Shown here one piece after another: positions 18,661 to 27,379 of a stretch of DNA of 64,000 bases. The notes beneath the pieces were generated by a model that worked only from the letters and a program-made list of their open reading frames with translations, made no database searches and was not told the origin of the DNA. Origin of the DNA: Fabrea salina (Eukaryota; Ciliophora; Heterotrichea; Heterotrichida; Fabreidae); the NCBI GenBank assembly GCA_022984795.1, contig JALIHJ010000046.1, positions 153,466 through 217,465 on the forward strand, given 5' to 3'. A program made the translations under genes and the position numbers. Each line of letters begins with the position of its first letter. The stretch's first letter is position 1.

Positions 18661-19302
18661 ATGTGGTGGATAGCTCTTTTCGGAATTTGTGCTTTGGCAG
18701 ATCCTAAAGCCCCGCTTTGGCCCAACAAGTTCATGCAAACTTTCAACGAAACTACCACATTTAGCGGTGGTAGTTTATCAGGCCCCTATACAACTAAGGG
18801 GACATACTACTATGACTGGTCAGCCAAAAGATACAAGGTTTACAGAGATAACGGAAGACACGACCGCTTCTGCGGACCTAACGGGTTCAAGCTTTTCGAA
18901 GACACTCCTTGCAGCCACATAGTAGTTGACGGAGACAGGTACCTTCACTACCCTGAAAAAAATGAATGCTGCTACTGTTGCTCTGAGGAGCATGGATGTG
19001 GAATGTTGTTCCCTCAATGGCTCCAGGATGCAGAGTACATTGGAGAAGAAGAACACATGGGAGTCAAAAGCTACAAGTGGAACAAAACTGGGCTTCAACA
19101 AAACTACTACTATGAAACCATTGCTGAGGACCCATTGAATAGAACTATGCTCAGCATCTACCAGGTATCTAACGACCTCCAAGACTTCCACGACTTTTCC
19201 ACGGACATTCCCAAAGGCACCCTTGACTTGCCCAGTATTTGCTCTAAGACCACTACCTGTTCTTACTTCTCCACCTGCACACTATTGCGTAGCTCTTTCT
19301 AA
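18661..19302 (+). CDS. Secreted Cys-rich protein, tandem copy 2
   Basis: This 213-residue paralog of the preceding gene has an identical signal peptide and N-terminus, the same Cys pattern (ECCYCCSEEHGCG) and matching C-terminal SICSKTTTCSYFSTCTL. Differences cluster near residue 32, where TTFSGGSLSGP replaces the shorter FSYGSFLGP, and in scattered substitutions. The upstream AATTTAA before ATG and the downstream TAATTTAATGAATTAGA are shared by both copies, so the duplicated unit includes flanking regulatory sequence. Function unknown; likely a secreted or granule-content protein. Confidence 0.75.
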   Translation: MWWIALFGICALADPKAPLWPNKFMQTFNETTTFSGGSLSGPYTTKGTYYYDWSAKRYKVYRDNGRHDRFCGPNGFKLFEDTPCSHIVVDGDRYLHYPEKNECCYCCSEEHGCGMLFPQWLQDAEYIGEEEHMGVKSYKWNKTGLQQNYYYETIAEDPLNRTMLSIYQVSNDLQDFHDFSTDIPKGTLDLPSICSKTTTCSYFSTCTLLRSSF

Positions 19303-19321
19303 TTTAATGAATTAGATAAAT

Positions 19322-20077
19322 ATGAGTAGGTACTCTTTGGCGTCTCCTTACCAGGACCGCTTGACCAAGATCTCAGGCAGACTAGACCAAATCCAAAACT
19401 CAATAGTAAAAGACAAAGGAAGCCGCGCAGAGCAACTTAAAAGACACTGCGAGTCTTTAGAGTCGCAAATTTTCGAATCACAAGAACAAACCTGCCAAAG
19501 ACTTAACCTTTTGCGAGAAAAAATCAATAAACTCGAAAAAGCCACTGAAGAAGACTCCCTAGCTAAGCAAAACTTCTTTGAAGAAAAAGCTTCTGAACTC
19601 CAGAACTTAGAAGAGTCCCTGAAGGAAATACTGCAAGAGTCGAATGCAGAATTGGACTCTACATACGAGAAACTAGAAAACTCACTCCAAGAAAAGTGGA
19701 ATTCTATGCACTATGAAAGCAGCCGCCAAAAAAAGACTGTGAAGAACGAAGTTGACTGGGTGGACAAGTTCTTTGAAACCAGAGTTTCTAAAATCCAAGA
19801 AATGCTTAAAAACGAAGTCCTGGAAAGAGAAAGCCTAACTAGCCAAGTAAACGAAACCCTTCAAGAAGAAACTAAAAGTGCCTACGAGTATACCTCTAGA
19901 GAAAAGCACAACAGGGAACAAAACGAAGAAGCTTTGCTGAGCATGCTGCAGGACGCAGTTTCCCAAGTCAAAGAACTCATAGACCACGAGAAAGCAACTA
20001 GGGAGTCTTCCCAAGACAGCTTGCTTAACTTGCTAGAAGACACCTGTTCTAAACTCAACTCGCTTAGTAATTATTAA
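19322..20077 (+). CDS. SF-assemblin / beta-giardin family filament protein
   Basis: This 251-residue protein is almost entirely coiled coil with no Pro past the first ten residues. The head (SRYSLASPYQDRLTKISGRL) is followed by the regular Arg/Glu-rich rod of SF-assemblin, for example VLERESLTSQVNETLQEE and HEKATRESSQDSLLNLLE. SF-assemblins build striated fibres tied to basal bodies; ciliates have large families of them. Length matches the family (about 250-280). It ends 7 bp from the convergent Cache-VWA gene and starts 19 bp after the second secreted-protein copy. Confidence 0.85.
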   Translation: MSRYSLASPYQDRLTKISGRLDQIQNSIVKDKGSRAEQLKRHCESLESQIFESQEQTCQRLNLLREKINKLEKATEEDSLAKQNFFEEKASELQNLEESLKEILQESNAELDSTYEKLENSLQEKWNSMHYESSRQKKTVKNEVDWVDKFFETRVSKIQEMLKNEVLERESLTSQVNETLQEETKSAYEYTSREKHNREQNEEALLSMLQDAVSQVKELIDHEKATRESSQDSLLNLLEDTCSKLNSLSNY

Positions 20078-20084
20078 TGAATCA

Positions 20085-22838
20085 CTAGTTCAAAAAGTAA
20101 GAGTTGGAGTGGAATTTCAAGTCCCACCTTATGATGGACTCTACTTTGGCAAAGGCTGTTTCTAAGTCTTGGAGTTCTGGAGCGTCCAGGTAAAAACCTT
20201 TGGGAGTACTTATGCACAAGTCCTCTAGAAGAGGACGGATCTTTCCAGGAATGTCCAGACCCACTATAACTAAGTTGCCGGTTTTCTTTTTCAAGAGTTT
20301 TTTTAAGCTTTGGAAGTTCAGTTTGCTAGAAGTGTCTTCGCCGTCAGTCAGCAAAACTATCCAATTGCGTTTAAAGCTTTTTAAGGAGTTCTCAAACAAA
20401 CTCGAAGTTTGGCAAGTAGTTTCGTAAGCGTTGAGTTCTTTCAAGCCTAACCTAATGGACTCGTAAATAGCTGTGCCTCTAGCTGTTTTGATCCTGTTAG
20501 TAATCTTGTTTTTGATGAATTCTTTGTTGCCTAGAACTGGAGTTAAGTTCAAGACTATGTTTGGGAACTTGTTGAAGTGGATAAAGGCAACTTTGTCTCC
20601 TGAGTTAGTTGTGGTCTCTATTGTTTTGACTATATTAGTTTGGGCTTCTTGGATTCTGTCCCCGGCCATGCTTAAACTTGAGTCAAGCAAGTACACAAAG
20701 TCTTGGGGAACCTCTTCAAAGTCTTCAAGTAACTGACTTACTTGTTCATAAGGAAGGTTGTGGGTTTTCAGGATCCTGAGTAACTCTTGAAGACAAATCT
20801 TTCTAGTCTCAGGGCAGTAATGTTCGTTGAGTTCTAAGCTTTGTGTGAACAGTTCACAGGCTGACTGCAGGTGGCCCTGGGAGGCTTGTTGAAGTCCTTT
20901 TACGTAAAGGAGTCTTTCTTGGACAGCTGGTTCAAAGTCCAAGTTTTGAGTTAACTTGTCTAGTTGGTCCAAAACTTCTTGGGGGTCGTTGTCTTGCTTA
21001 ATCATGATTTCTGCAATGTTCACTAAGCACACTGCATAAGTAGTTTCTTGTTTCGTAAAGGCTTCTTTGACTTTCAAAAGTCTTTTCAAAGCTACTTCGT
21101 ATTCTTCGTTAGCAAAGTGCGCTTTAGCTAAATATATTTTTAAGCGAGTTTTGTCCGCAAAAGCTTCAGTTAAGAACTTCAGTTCTTTAAGGGCTTTTTG
21201 GTAGCACTCACAGGCTTCCTCGAACCTGCCTGTGCGGAAGTTAATGTTTCCTAAGTTTTCGTAACACAGACTGGTTCCGTTTTTATTCCCAAAATCAGTG
21301 AACAGCTGAAGTGCGTGTGCGTAGTTCATGGTTGCTTGGGCATCTCCTCTGAAGTAGTCTTTTTGCTCAAACCTCAAAGCGATCTTAAGCTTGTTGAACA
21401 CGTCGTAAACTCTAGTGAGTTCAAGTGAGCACAGTTGGTAGTGCTCCATGATGTCAAGGTCCAAGTCCCCATTAATCATTCTTTCAAGCACTTCTAGCAA
21501 GTCGTCAATTGGCCTCACTATTTGCAAAGTAACATACCTCGTCAAAAAGTAGCACAGCACCAGTATTCCAACTAACACCGCAACTACTATAATGCCTTCT
21601 ATGTAAATGACTGTTAACAGTTCTTCTTTTAGAGAGTCAAAAGCTGAAGTCATTGTTCGCTCCTCAACCCTAATTCCAATAGAAGCAATGTGCGAACTTT
21701 CAAAGTCCAAAGTTAAGTTAGTCAACACAGGAGAAATGGCTATGATTATTTCATTCCCGTACTGCTTGTACCTGGTTATTTTGTTGACTGGTTCAGAAAA
21801 GATAGGCAGCACTTCTTCGTTGAAGTAGTTAATTTCTGAAGAAACAGGGTCTTTGCCGAACTCAAGTTCTTGGATAGACGGAATGTAAGACAAGTTAAGT
21901 TTAAGGTCAGGGTGCAAAGTAACTATGTCGTTTACAGTTAAAGCATACACGTACTGGGACCCCTCAGTTAAAGTGACTAGTTGTTCCCTGATTAAGTTCA
22001 TAGAGTAGTCTAAACAAGAAGCTGAGCTGAACTCTCCTTGCAGCCACTTTCCAACGCAAGCAGTCTGGCCCAAGTAGCCCTGGGCAAAAATGTAAGGGTC
22101 AGTAAGGACAACTGTACCTTCAGTGCTGTTTTTGGTTTTTTGGAGCCAAGGCCTGCACCTTATGTCGAAGTAAGGAGGGTGTCCGAAAGCAGCTGAGCAG
22201 TTAGGATTTGCTAAGTACTCTACGAAGTAGTTTTCTTGGCGCGAGGGATTGACATACATAAGTCCTTCTTCCCAGTACCCTAAGTAGGCCTGGTCTATAA
22301 CTGTTTCTAAGTTAACTGTTGAAGAAGAAATTGGGCGCAAGAAGAAGTCAAAAATTGTGCTTTTGTACAAATTTTGACGCGAAGTCTGGTTTAGTTGGTT
22401 ATTTTCAGTTAAGTTAGGAGAAACATACCACATTGAAGTTTCGAAACTAGCTCCTTCAAACACTCCGTAAGGCTCCACTTTTCCCAAAGCAAACTCAACT
22501 GCGTTTACGTAGTTCTGGAAACCTGTGAAGTTTTTCTTGATCTTTAAACTAGAGTTATAGTACTTCTCTACCATTTGGCCTGACAAAAGCACTAGGTTTA
22601 TAGGGTACTGGATTGAGTAAGCACTGGCTAAACTCAAGTACTGAGAAACTGTGCTGAAGGTTTCTTCTTTGTCTGTGATCATTTCCTGAGTTATCTGGTC
22701 TATCCAATTAGGGAACTGAAAGTAAAAAGGAATGTAAGCAATAAAGGCAGTAAGTACCATTCCAAAGACCATAGGCAACAGCATTTTACACATAAGTTTT
22801 CTTTGGAGGTTCCCTCCTTCCATAGTTTTATTATCCAT
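20085..22838 (-). CDS. Membrane sensor-like protein: Cache-type ectodomain, HAMP-like linker, TPR, VWA
   Basis: This 917-residue protein has one membrane helix near residues 20-40, an extracellular Cache-like region to about 400 with several N-glycosylation sites, a second helix (VIYIEGIIVVAVLVGILVL, about 412-432), a HAMP-like linker (RPIDDLLEVLERMINGDLD), TPR repeats (about 500-690: NYAHALQLFTDFGNKNG, YENLGNINFRTGRFEEA) and a C-terminal VWA domain with a complete MIDAS (DSSLS, the Thr in ARGTAIYES, LTDGEDTSS). It looks like a signalling receptor whose output is a metal-binding VWA module rather than a kinase. ATG 22838 directly abuts the TAA of the polycystin gene; the next Met is at 22823. 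Confidence 0.75.
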   Translation of the reverse strand: MDNKTMEGGNLQRKLMCKMLLPMVFGMVLTAFIAYIPFYFQFPNWIDQITQEMITDKEETFSTVSQYLSLASAYSIQYPINLVLLSGQMVEKYYNSSLKIKKNFTGFQNYVNAVEFALGKVEPYGVFEGASFETSMWYVSPNLTENNQLNQTSRQNLYKSTIFDFFLRPISSSTVNLETVIDQAYLGYWEEGLMYVNPSRQENYFVEYLANPNCSAAFGHPPYFDIRCRPWLQKTKNSTEGTVVLTDPYIFAQGYLGQTACVGKWLQGEFSSASCLDYSMNLIREQLVTLTEGSQYVYALTVNDIVTLHPDLKLNLSYIPSIQELEFGKDPVSSEINYFNEEVLPIFSEPVNKITRYKQYGNEIIIAISPVLTNLTLDFESSHIASIGIRVEERTMTSAFDSLKEELLTVIYIEGIIVVAVLVGILVLCYFLTRYVTLQIVRPIDDLLEVLERMINGDLDLDIMEHYQLCSLELTRVYDVFNKLKIALRFEQKDYFRGDAQATMNYAHALQLFTDFGNKNGTSLCYENLGNINFRTGRFEEACECYQKALKELKFLTEAFADKTRLKIYLAKAHFANEEYEVALKRLLKVKEAFTKQETTYAVCLVNIAEIMIKQDNDPQEVLDQLDKLTQNLDFEPAVQERLLYVKGLQQASQGHLQSACELFTQSLELNEHYCPETRKICLQELLRILKTHNLPYEQVSQLLEDFEEVPQDFVYLLDSSLSMAGDRIQEAQTNIVKTIETTTNSGDKVAFIHFNKFPNIVLNLTPVLGNKEFIKNKITNRIKTARGTAIYESIRLGLKELNAYETTCQTSSLFENSLKSFKRNWIVLLTDGEDTSSKLNFQSLKKLLKKKTGNLVIVGLDIPGKIRPLLEDLCISTPKGFYLDAPELQDLETAFAKVESIIRWDLKFHSNSYFLN

Positions 22839-25028
22839 TTACTTAGACTCCCAAACTAAGTTAGCAACAAACATGTTGAGCAAAACGAACCTCCAGTACA
22901 AAAAGAGCATCACTGAAACAACTATCAACTCTATAGGGATGTAGTACTGGAACCCTAAGGAAGAGCTCCACCCTCCGAAGAACAACTTCAAAACACTCAA
23001 GTAAGCAGAGTCGATTCTGTTGGTGTACATGTCATAAGTCCCAATCATGTACATGTAGCACACAGTAAACCCCATCACTGGCAAAAAACCCACTAGCAAA
23101 AACCCTACAGAGTCCTTTACGGACTTAACAAGTGTCAAGTAGAGCATTCTTACTTTTTTCACCCAAAACATAGTGTACCTCATCATTGAGATTCCCAGAA
23201 GCACAGCAATGAAGCTTTCTGTGTTGCCTATGATTTCCCAGCCTTCCATTAAAGGCACTAAGTCATTGTACTGGTTGTTTTTTATGTCCTTGATTGTAGA
23301 GTTGAACTTGCCAGCAAGCCACCCAAACTTCGCAAGTTCCACAACAAACACTGTAAGTATTGTAGCAATGCAAACGAATTCCCTGAAATTGGGCTTTCTA
23401 AATCTTTTCCAGAGTTTTTTGCTTCTGTGACTGCAAATGTCTCCGTAAAGGTTTCCAGGGAACTCAGTTTGTCCAAAAGCATCTTCGAAGTATCTAATTT
23501 CTGCTTTTAGTTTTAAGTTGTGCCTTACTTCTATAGCCAACAAAACCAAAGCCAAAAAAACAACTAGCAACAACAACAATGTTACTGAGCCTTCAAATAA
23601 CTGGTAGTTCAAAGAGTATGTTTTGAAGCCAGGCAGAATGTTTTGGTACACGTCCACTTCCAAAAAGGCAATTCCTGTAGAAATTATCCCTTTAGAAGGC
23701 GCTGCAAAGTTCATAGAAACTGTCATGAGTCTTGTTTGCAAGTCGTACCAGTTGTTACTTATCAGCATGTGCTTTTTGCTGTTCCAAACAGAGTAGTTGT
23801 TGTGAGGCACCTCCAGAAAGAACCCTCCCATGTGGTAGACTCCGTAGAACCCAAACAAGTGGTCAGTGCTTTCTGGTTCTTGGTAAGTAAAGCCCTCGTT
23901 AGTTCCAAAGTCTTCTTTATTCTCGTTCCACGAAAAGTAGGGCTCTGGGCACAAAAAGTCCTCTATATATGCATGCTCACAGACTTCAGCGTTCGAACGA
24001 ATCTGTCTGAACTGGAGGTAGCCAAGCATAGCAATTGACTCTGCTAGTGAACCTTCCTCAAGTTCTCTCATTAAAGGCCTCAAGTAAATGAGTTCTTCTA
24101 GGTAGCTTATGTAGTTCCAAAAGGTTTTTTCGTTAGTGATCTTCATAAGTTCTGACTCGTTGGTAACTCCATAACTAAAGGGCACTTTAAGGTCAAGCTT
24201 GAATTTCCAAAACAAGTTGGAGTTGATTAAGTCATTCATCTGGGAAGCACTTGTTACTTTTCTTTCGAAGTACACAGAAGCCACCCAAATTCCAAACAAG
24301 CACAGAAACACTATGGACTGCAGCACATAAAACTTGAAGTTGGTTTTCATCGCCTTTTGGAGGAGTTCTTGGTTGGTTTGCGGAATAACTCTTTCTTCCT
24401 TAGTTAAAGGACTTAAGTCGCAGTCTTCTTCAGGGTCTGAAATGGACTTGGGATTGATTTCTGGGGAAATCAAGTTGACCTTTTCTGAAAGAGGAGTATA
24501 CTGCCTCAACACTATGTACAAAACTGCGTTTTCTGAGAACTTAAAAGAGTTCCACGTGTAAACTTGGCTAACTATTCTGTTGCTCAGAACGTACAAGCTA
24601 GGCATGGGGTTGGAGTTGCTTGGTTTGGAGTCAGAGAAAAAGATTTCCTCAGTTGGGAGAGACCAGTAGTTGCCTACTTTGTTCCTAAGGTCCAAAAAAG
24701 TAGTATCCTTTTGTATTTGGAAGCAAACTTTTTGGTGCTCAAACTCCACATCTATAGGAACGATTTCCCCAATGTTTTCGAAGTACTCTTCAAAAACCTT
24801 TGAAAGCACAGCCTGGTACTTGTTGTCTGTGGTTAGTTGTGGCTTTTGGTCCCTTTGCTCTAAGTTACTGAGTTTAATTCCTATTTCATTGATTTCCCGA
24901 GTGTAACTCTCGAAATCAGTTTTGGCTTTTCTGAGTTCTAGTTTTTTTTGCTTGAACTCGCTCAGTTGGTAAGAATACCTTTTAATGGCTTGGTCTATTT
25001 CTAACTCAAGCTTTCTGCCTTCTTCCAT
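22839..25028 (-). CDS. Polycystin (PKD2/TRPP-like) cation channel with N-terminal coiled coil and ubiquitin-like region
   Basis: This 729-residue protein starts with a coiled coil (1-55). A ubiquitin-like stretch follows (about 100-185: KVCFQIQKDTTFLDLRNKV, with GNYWSLPTEEIFF). Next come S1 (FYVLQSIVFLCLFGIWVASVYF), a large polycystin-type extracytosolic domain (about 255-460, FWNYISYLEELIYLRPL) and five more helices. The pore region reads SAYLSVLKLFFGGWSS near 685. Polycystins are ciliary or cortical Ca-permeable channels. The start codon overlaps the stop of the upstream phosphotransferase gene (TAATG). Confidence 0.85.
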   Translation of the reverse strand: MEEGRKLELEIDQAIKRYSYQLSEFKQKKLELRKAKTDFESYTREINEIGIKLSNLEQRDQKPQLTTDNKYQAVLSKVFEEYFENIGEIVPIDVEFEHQKVCFQIQKDTTFLDLRNKVGNYWSLPTEEIFFSDSKPSNSNPMPSLYVLSNRIVSQVYTWNSFKFSENAVLYIVLRQYTPLSEKVNLISPEINPKSISDPEEDCDLSPLTKEERVIPQTNQELLQKAMKTNFKFYVLQSIVFLCLFGIWVASVYFERKVTSASQMNDLINSNLFWKFKLDLKVPFSYGVTNESELMKITNEKTFWNYISYLEELIYLRPLMRELEEGSLAESIAMLGYLQFRQIRSNAEVCEHAYIEDFLCPEPYFSWNENKEDFGTNEGFTYQEPESTDHLFGFYGVYHMGGFFLEVPHNNYSVWNSKKHMLISNNWYDLQTRLMTVSMNFAAPSKGIISTGIAFLEVDVYQNILPGFKTYSLNYQLFEGSVTLLLLLVVFLALVLLAIEVRHNLKLKAEIRYFEDAFGQTEFPGNLYGDICSHRSKKLWKRFRKPNFREFVCIATILTVFVVELAKFGWLAGKFNSTIKDIKNNQYNDLVPLMEGWEIIGNTESFIAVLLGISMMRYTMFWVKKVRMLYLTLVKSVKDSVGFLLVGFLPVMGFTVCYMYMIGTYDMYTNRIDSAYLSVLKLFFGGWSSSLGFQYYIPIELIVVSVMLFLYWRFVLLNMFVANLVWESK

Positions 25029-26134
25029 TATTTATTTTTGTTTAACTCTACCTTGAAGACCGAGATTCCGAGATAGTTACTGATTTGGGAAATAACTCCT
25101 ACCACAAACCTCATGTAGGACTTAGCTATGTAAGCCCCCACAAACACTAACGTCATTTCAAAAGGAAGCACTTGGAAGAACTTAACTTCACAAACCCAAA
25201 CCAGCATTAAAATGCACTCTGTTTGGAACCAAGGGAACTCCATTCTGCTCACACTGCAAATTATAATTTTGGAACAGCACAGTGCAAAAACCACTCCTTG
25301 GATCAAAAGTATGATGCTGAACCTACTGTGGACTTTCTCAGTTTCTGTGCCCATTGGAATGAACCAAAGACTCAAAGAAACTGTTATCAGAACCAACGGA
25401 ATTAACCTTCCAGCAGCGTTCAGGGGCTCTTTTGTAGTTGAGAAGGTGCTATACAGCATTTTGCCCGAAATCATAACTCCAGTGAGTAGACTTGGAATCA
25501 CCAAGCAGTACTCCAACTGGACTCCTAGCACTTCGAGCTTGTAAATGTCTTTACCCAGCAACCCAGAACAAGCAATAACTATGACGTTCAGCCATTGTCC
25601 CTCTGTAACTCCAATGTTCATGAAGTGGGTTCTGCAGAAGTGGGTATGGTACTCTTCCCACTGGGCCAAGTAAAAACTCCAGTAGACTCCCAAGAAAATA
25701 AGGTAAACACTCAAAGAAACTCCGAGTCCAGCTGCCTGGGAAAGGGCCAGGATGATCAAAGTTGAAGACAGTGCGTCACAGCCATGGTCTATCAGCATTC
25801 CCAAAGGCGAACTAGCACCGATGTTCCGAGCGTGTTTTCCGTCAACCGCGTCCAGAGTTTGGTAGCCAAAAATCAGAAAAGCAGACAAGTAAAGCACATA
25901 GGAAGGAATTTGTTTAGAAAAGGTACTGTCGAAAGGCACCATAACTAAGTAAGAGGCCACCATACAAACCAGTCCGAGTACACTCACCAGGTTGGGAGCC
26001 AACCAAGTAGGCAGGAAATAAGCCAGAGGCTCCCAAAGCACCCTGTTTAGTACTTTGTCGAGGAAAGAATACCCTGTGCTGTTGTACTTGTGCTGAGTTA
26101 AGTATTTGAGGTTGGATTCCTTGATAAATACCAT
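25028..26134 (-). CDS. CDP-alcohol phosphotransferase (choline/ethanolamine phosphotransferase)
   Basis: This 368-residue multi-helix membrane enzyme performs the last Kennedy-pathway step, transferring phosphocholine or phosphoethanolamine from the CDP-alcohol to diacylglycerol in the ER or Golgi. The signature DG-x2-AR-x8-G-x3-D-x3-D is present: DGKHAR, then SPLGMLIDHGCD. The N-terminus (LKYLTQHKYNSTGYSFLDK) and PTWLAPNLVSVLGL match eukaryotic EPT/CPT. Choline versus ethanolamine specificity cannot be judged by eye. The stop TAA shares its last base with the polycystin ATG. Confidence 0.9.
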   Translation of the reverse strand: MVFIKESNLKYLTQHKYNSTGYSFLDKVLNRVLWEPLAYFLPTWLAPNLVSVLGLVCMVASYLVMVPFDSTFSKQIPSYVLYLSAFLIFGYQTLDAVDGKHARNIGASSPLGMLIDHGCDALSSTLIILALSQAAGLGVSLSVYLIFLGVYWSFYLAQWEEYHTHFCRTHFMNIGVTEGQWLNVIVIACSGLLGKDIYKLEVLGVQLEYCLVIPSLLTGVMISGKMLYSTFSTTKEPLNAAGRLIPLVLITVSLSLWFIPMGTETEKVHSRFSIILLIQGVVFALCCSKIIICSVSRMEFPWFQTECILMLVWVCEVKFFQVLPFEMTLVFVGAYIAKSYMRFVVGVISQISNYLGISVFKVELNKNK

Positions 26135-26174
26135 TTATATTGTTTCTAGAGTTACTAAGAAGACTGTGATAAGG

Positions 26175-26546
26175 TTAGCTAGTTACTGCGAATTTCCTCT
26201 GAGGGAAGTTGAGCTTTTTCTTAAGGGCACGAAGGGTGAGTTTTTCACGTTCTTCTTTTGTGAGTCTTCTTCTGATAGCGCGGGTCTTCTTGAGTCTAAG
26301 GTCAAGGGGCTTGAGCTTTTTGTCTTTGAATTCCTCTCTCCTCTGTTGTTTCTTTTTTTCCTGGAGCACTGTAAGTACTCTTGCAATGTTTTTGCGGAAC
26401 ACTCTGATTTTAGAAAGCTTTGAAGGAGCTCCTCCAGCTACTTTAGCAACTCGCAGTTGTGAAAGTTCTGTCTTAAGGTCGTCCAGTTGCTTTTTGAGCT
26501 GTTCCTCGTCTTTTGTCCGCAAGTCGTATGCCTTTACTTTCACCAT
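26175..26546 (-). CDS. RPL35: 60S ribosomal protein L35 (uL29)
   Basis: This 123-residue basic protein matches the usual eukaryotic L35 length. The start ([20 protein letters not shown]), [20 protein letters not shown] and the tail [17 protein letters not shown] are textbook L35. It sits near the peptide exit tunnel of the large subunit. Its 93-bp divergent upstream spacer is long for this region and carries two inverted repeats. Confidence 0.97.
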   Translation of the reverse strand: MVKVKAYDLRTKDEEQLKKQLDDLKTELSQLRVAKVAGGAPSKLSKIRVFRKNIARVLTVLQEKKKQQRREEFKDKKLKPLDLRLKKTRAIRRRLTKEEREKLTLRALKKKLNFPQRKFAVTS

Positions 26547-26639
26547 TTATTTACTAGTGACCCTAGGTCACTTCTAGGACTCCTTAGGGAGTTCAACCAA
26601 CTTTCAAACACATAAACCTTAGCCACTTAACCATTATAA
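26547..26639. promoter_or_regulatory. L35 divergent upstream region with two inverted repeats
   Basis: AGTGACC-CTA-GGTCACT (26556-26572) is a perfect 7-bp inverted repeat; ACTCC-TTAG-GGAGT (26579-26592) is a second, 5-bp one. They lie between the start codons of L35 and the gene at 26640 and are candidate factor-binding sites. No known factor is assigned. Confidence 0.45.
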
Positions 26640-27371
26640 ATGTATTCTCAAAAAATTTGTTGTGTTTGTGAGAACTGCGGATCTTACAAATTCAAAACCA
26701 GCATTGCCACCCAAACTGACTCCGACAAAGAATTTGCTATCATATCCAAACCTGGAGTGAACTTCCGCAACCTCATGGACGAAAGTAAGTTAGAGATGAT
26801 AAAACCAAAACAAAACAAAGGAGACTCTGGAACTTACGACTTAAGTGACTCAAACCTTAGTTTAACTCAAAGTTGCTACGAGTTTTCCAATTCCCCCGAA
26901 AAAACTAGGAGAACCCGCCTATACCCACTTGCCAACAAAAAAATACACCACCACTACACCCCCAACAATAGCAGCAATGTTACTCCCAAAAGGGCACCTA
27001 GTCCTACTGAACGCCTTCAAGCCAGGCACTCTTTGGAAAAACTTTCCGCGCCCAAGTCTACTCTTTCCAAAAACCCCTTTTCTAGGCACCAAAAAATTAC
27101 TAACGAAACTCTAGACAGCAACACCGAAGAAAGCCAACTTTCAGAAACCTACGACAACTTGTTTTTCAACTTCCACTCTGACAGGTCCCACCTCAAACAG
27201 CTTGTGAAACTTGAAAAAAACAGTTTGAAACAACAGTTCTCTCCTAGGTACTCCAGCAACCGCAAGAGTCTAGGTTCCAGAAGAGTACAAATTGACGAGT
27301 CTTTTTCTTTCAGCGAAATCGACTACACAAGTAAGTTTCTTGAGCCTGATTTAAGTCTTAAAATCGATTAA
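26640..27371 (+). CDS. Hypothetical protein with N-terminal Cys pairs
   Basis: This 243-residue protein is basic, Ser- and Asn-rich and largely disordered-looking. The N-terminus has CCVCENCGSYKF, a possible half zinc knuckle. Asn/Thr/Pro segments (YTPNNSSNVTPKRAPSPTER) offer many Ser-Pro sites, suggesting a phospho-regulated scaffold or cortical protein. No recognised family. Start codon context is AAATG after an AT-rich spacer; the stop is 8 bp from the convergent gene. Confidence 0.6.
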   Translation: MYSQKICCVCENCGSYKFKTSIATQTDSDKEFAIISKPGVNFRNLMDESKLEMIKPKQNKGDSGTYDLSDSNLSLTQSCYEFSNSPEKTRRTRLYPLANKKIHHHYTPNNSSNVTPKRAPSPTERLQARHSLEKLSAPKSTLSKNPFSRHQKITNETLDSNTEESQLSETYDNLFFNFHSDRSHLKQLVKLEKNSLKQQFSPRYSSNRKSLGSRRVQIDESFSFSEIDYTSKFLEPDLSLKID

Positions 27372-27379
27372 ATGTAAAG

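Larger units (their letters stand above)
17984..19317. repeat. Tandem gene duplication, unit about 667 bp
   Basis: Two direct copies contain the complete secreted Cys-rich gene plus short flanks. Identity is very high at the 5' end and 3' flank, suggesting a recent duplication or ongoing gene conversion. Confidence 0.85.
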
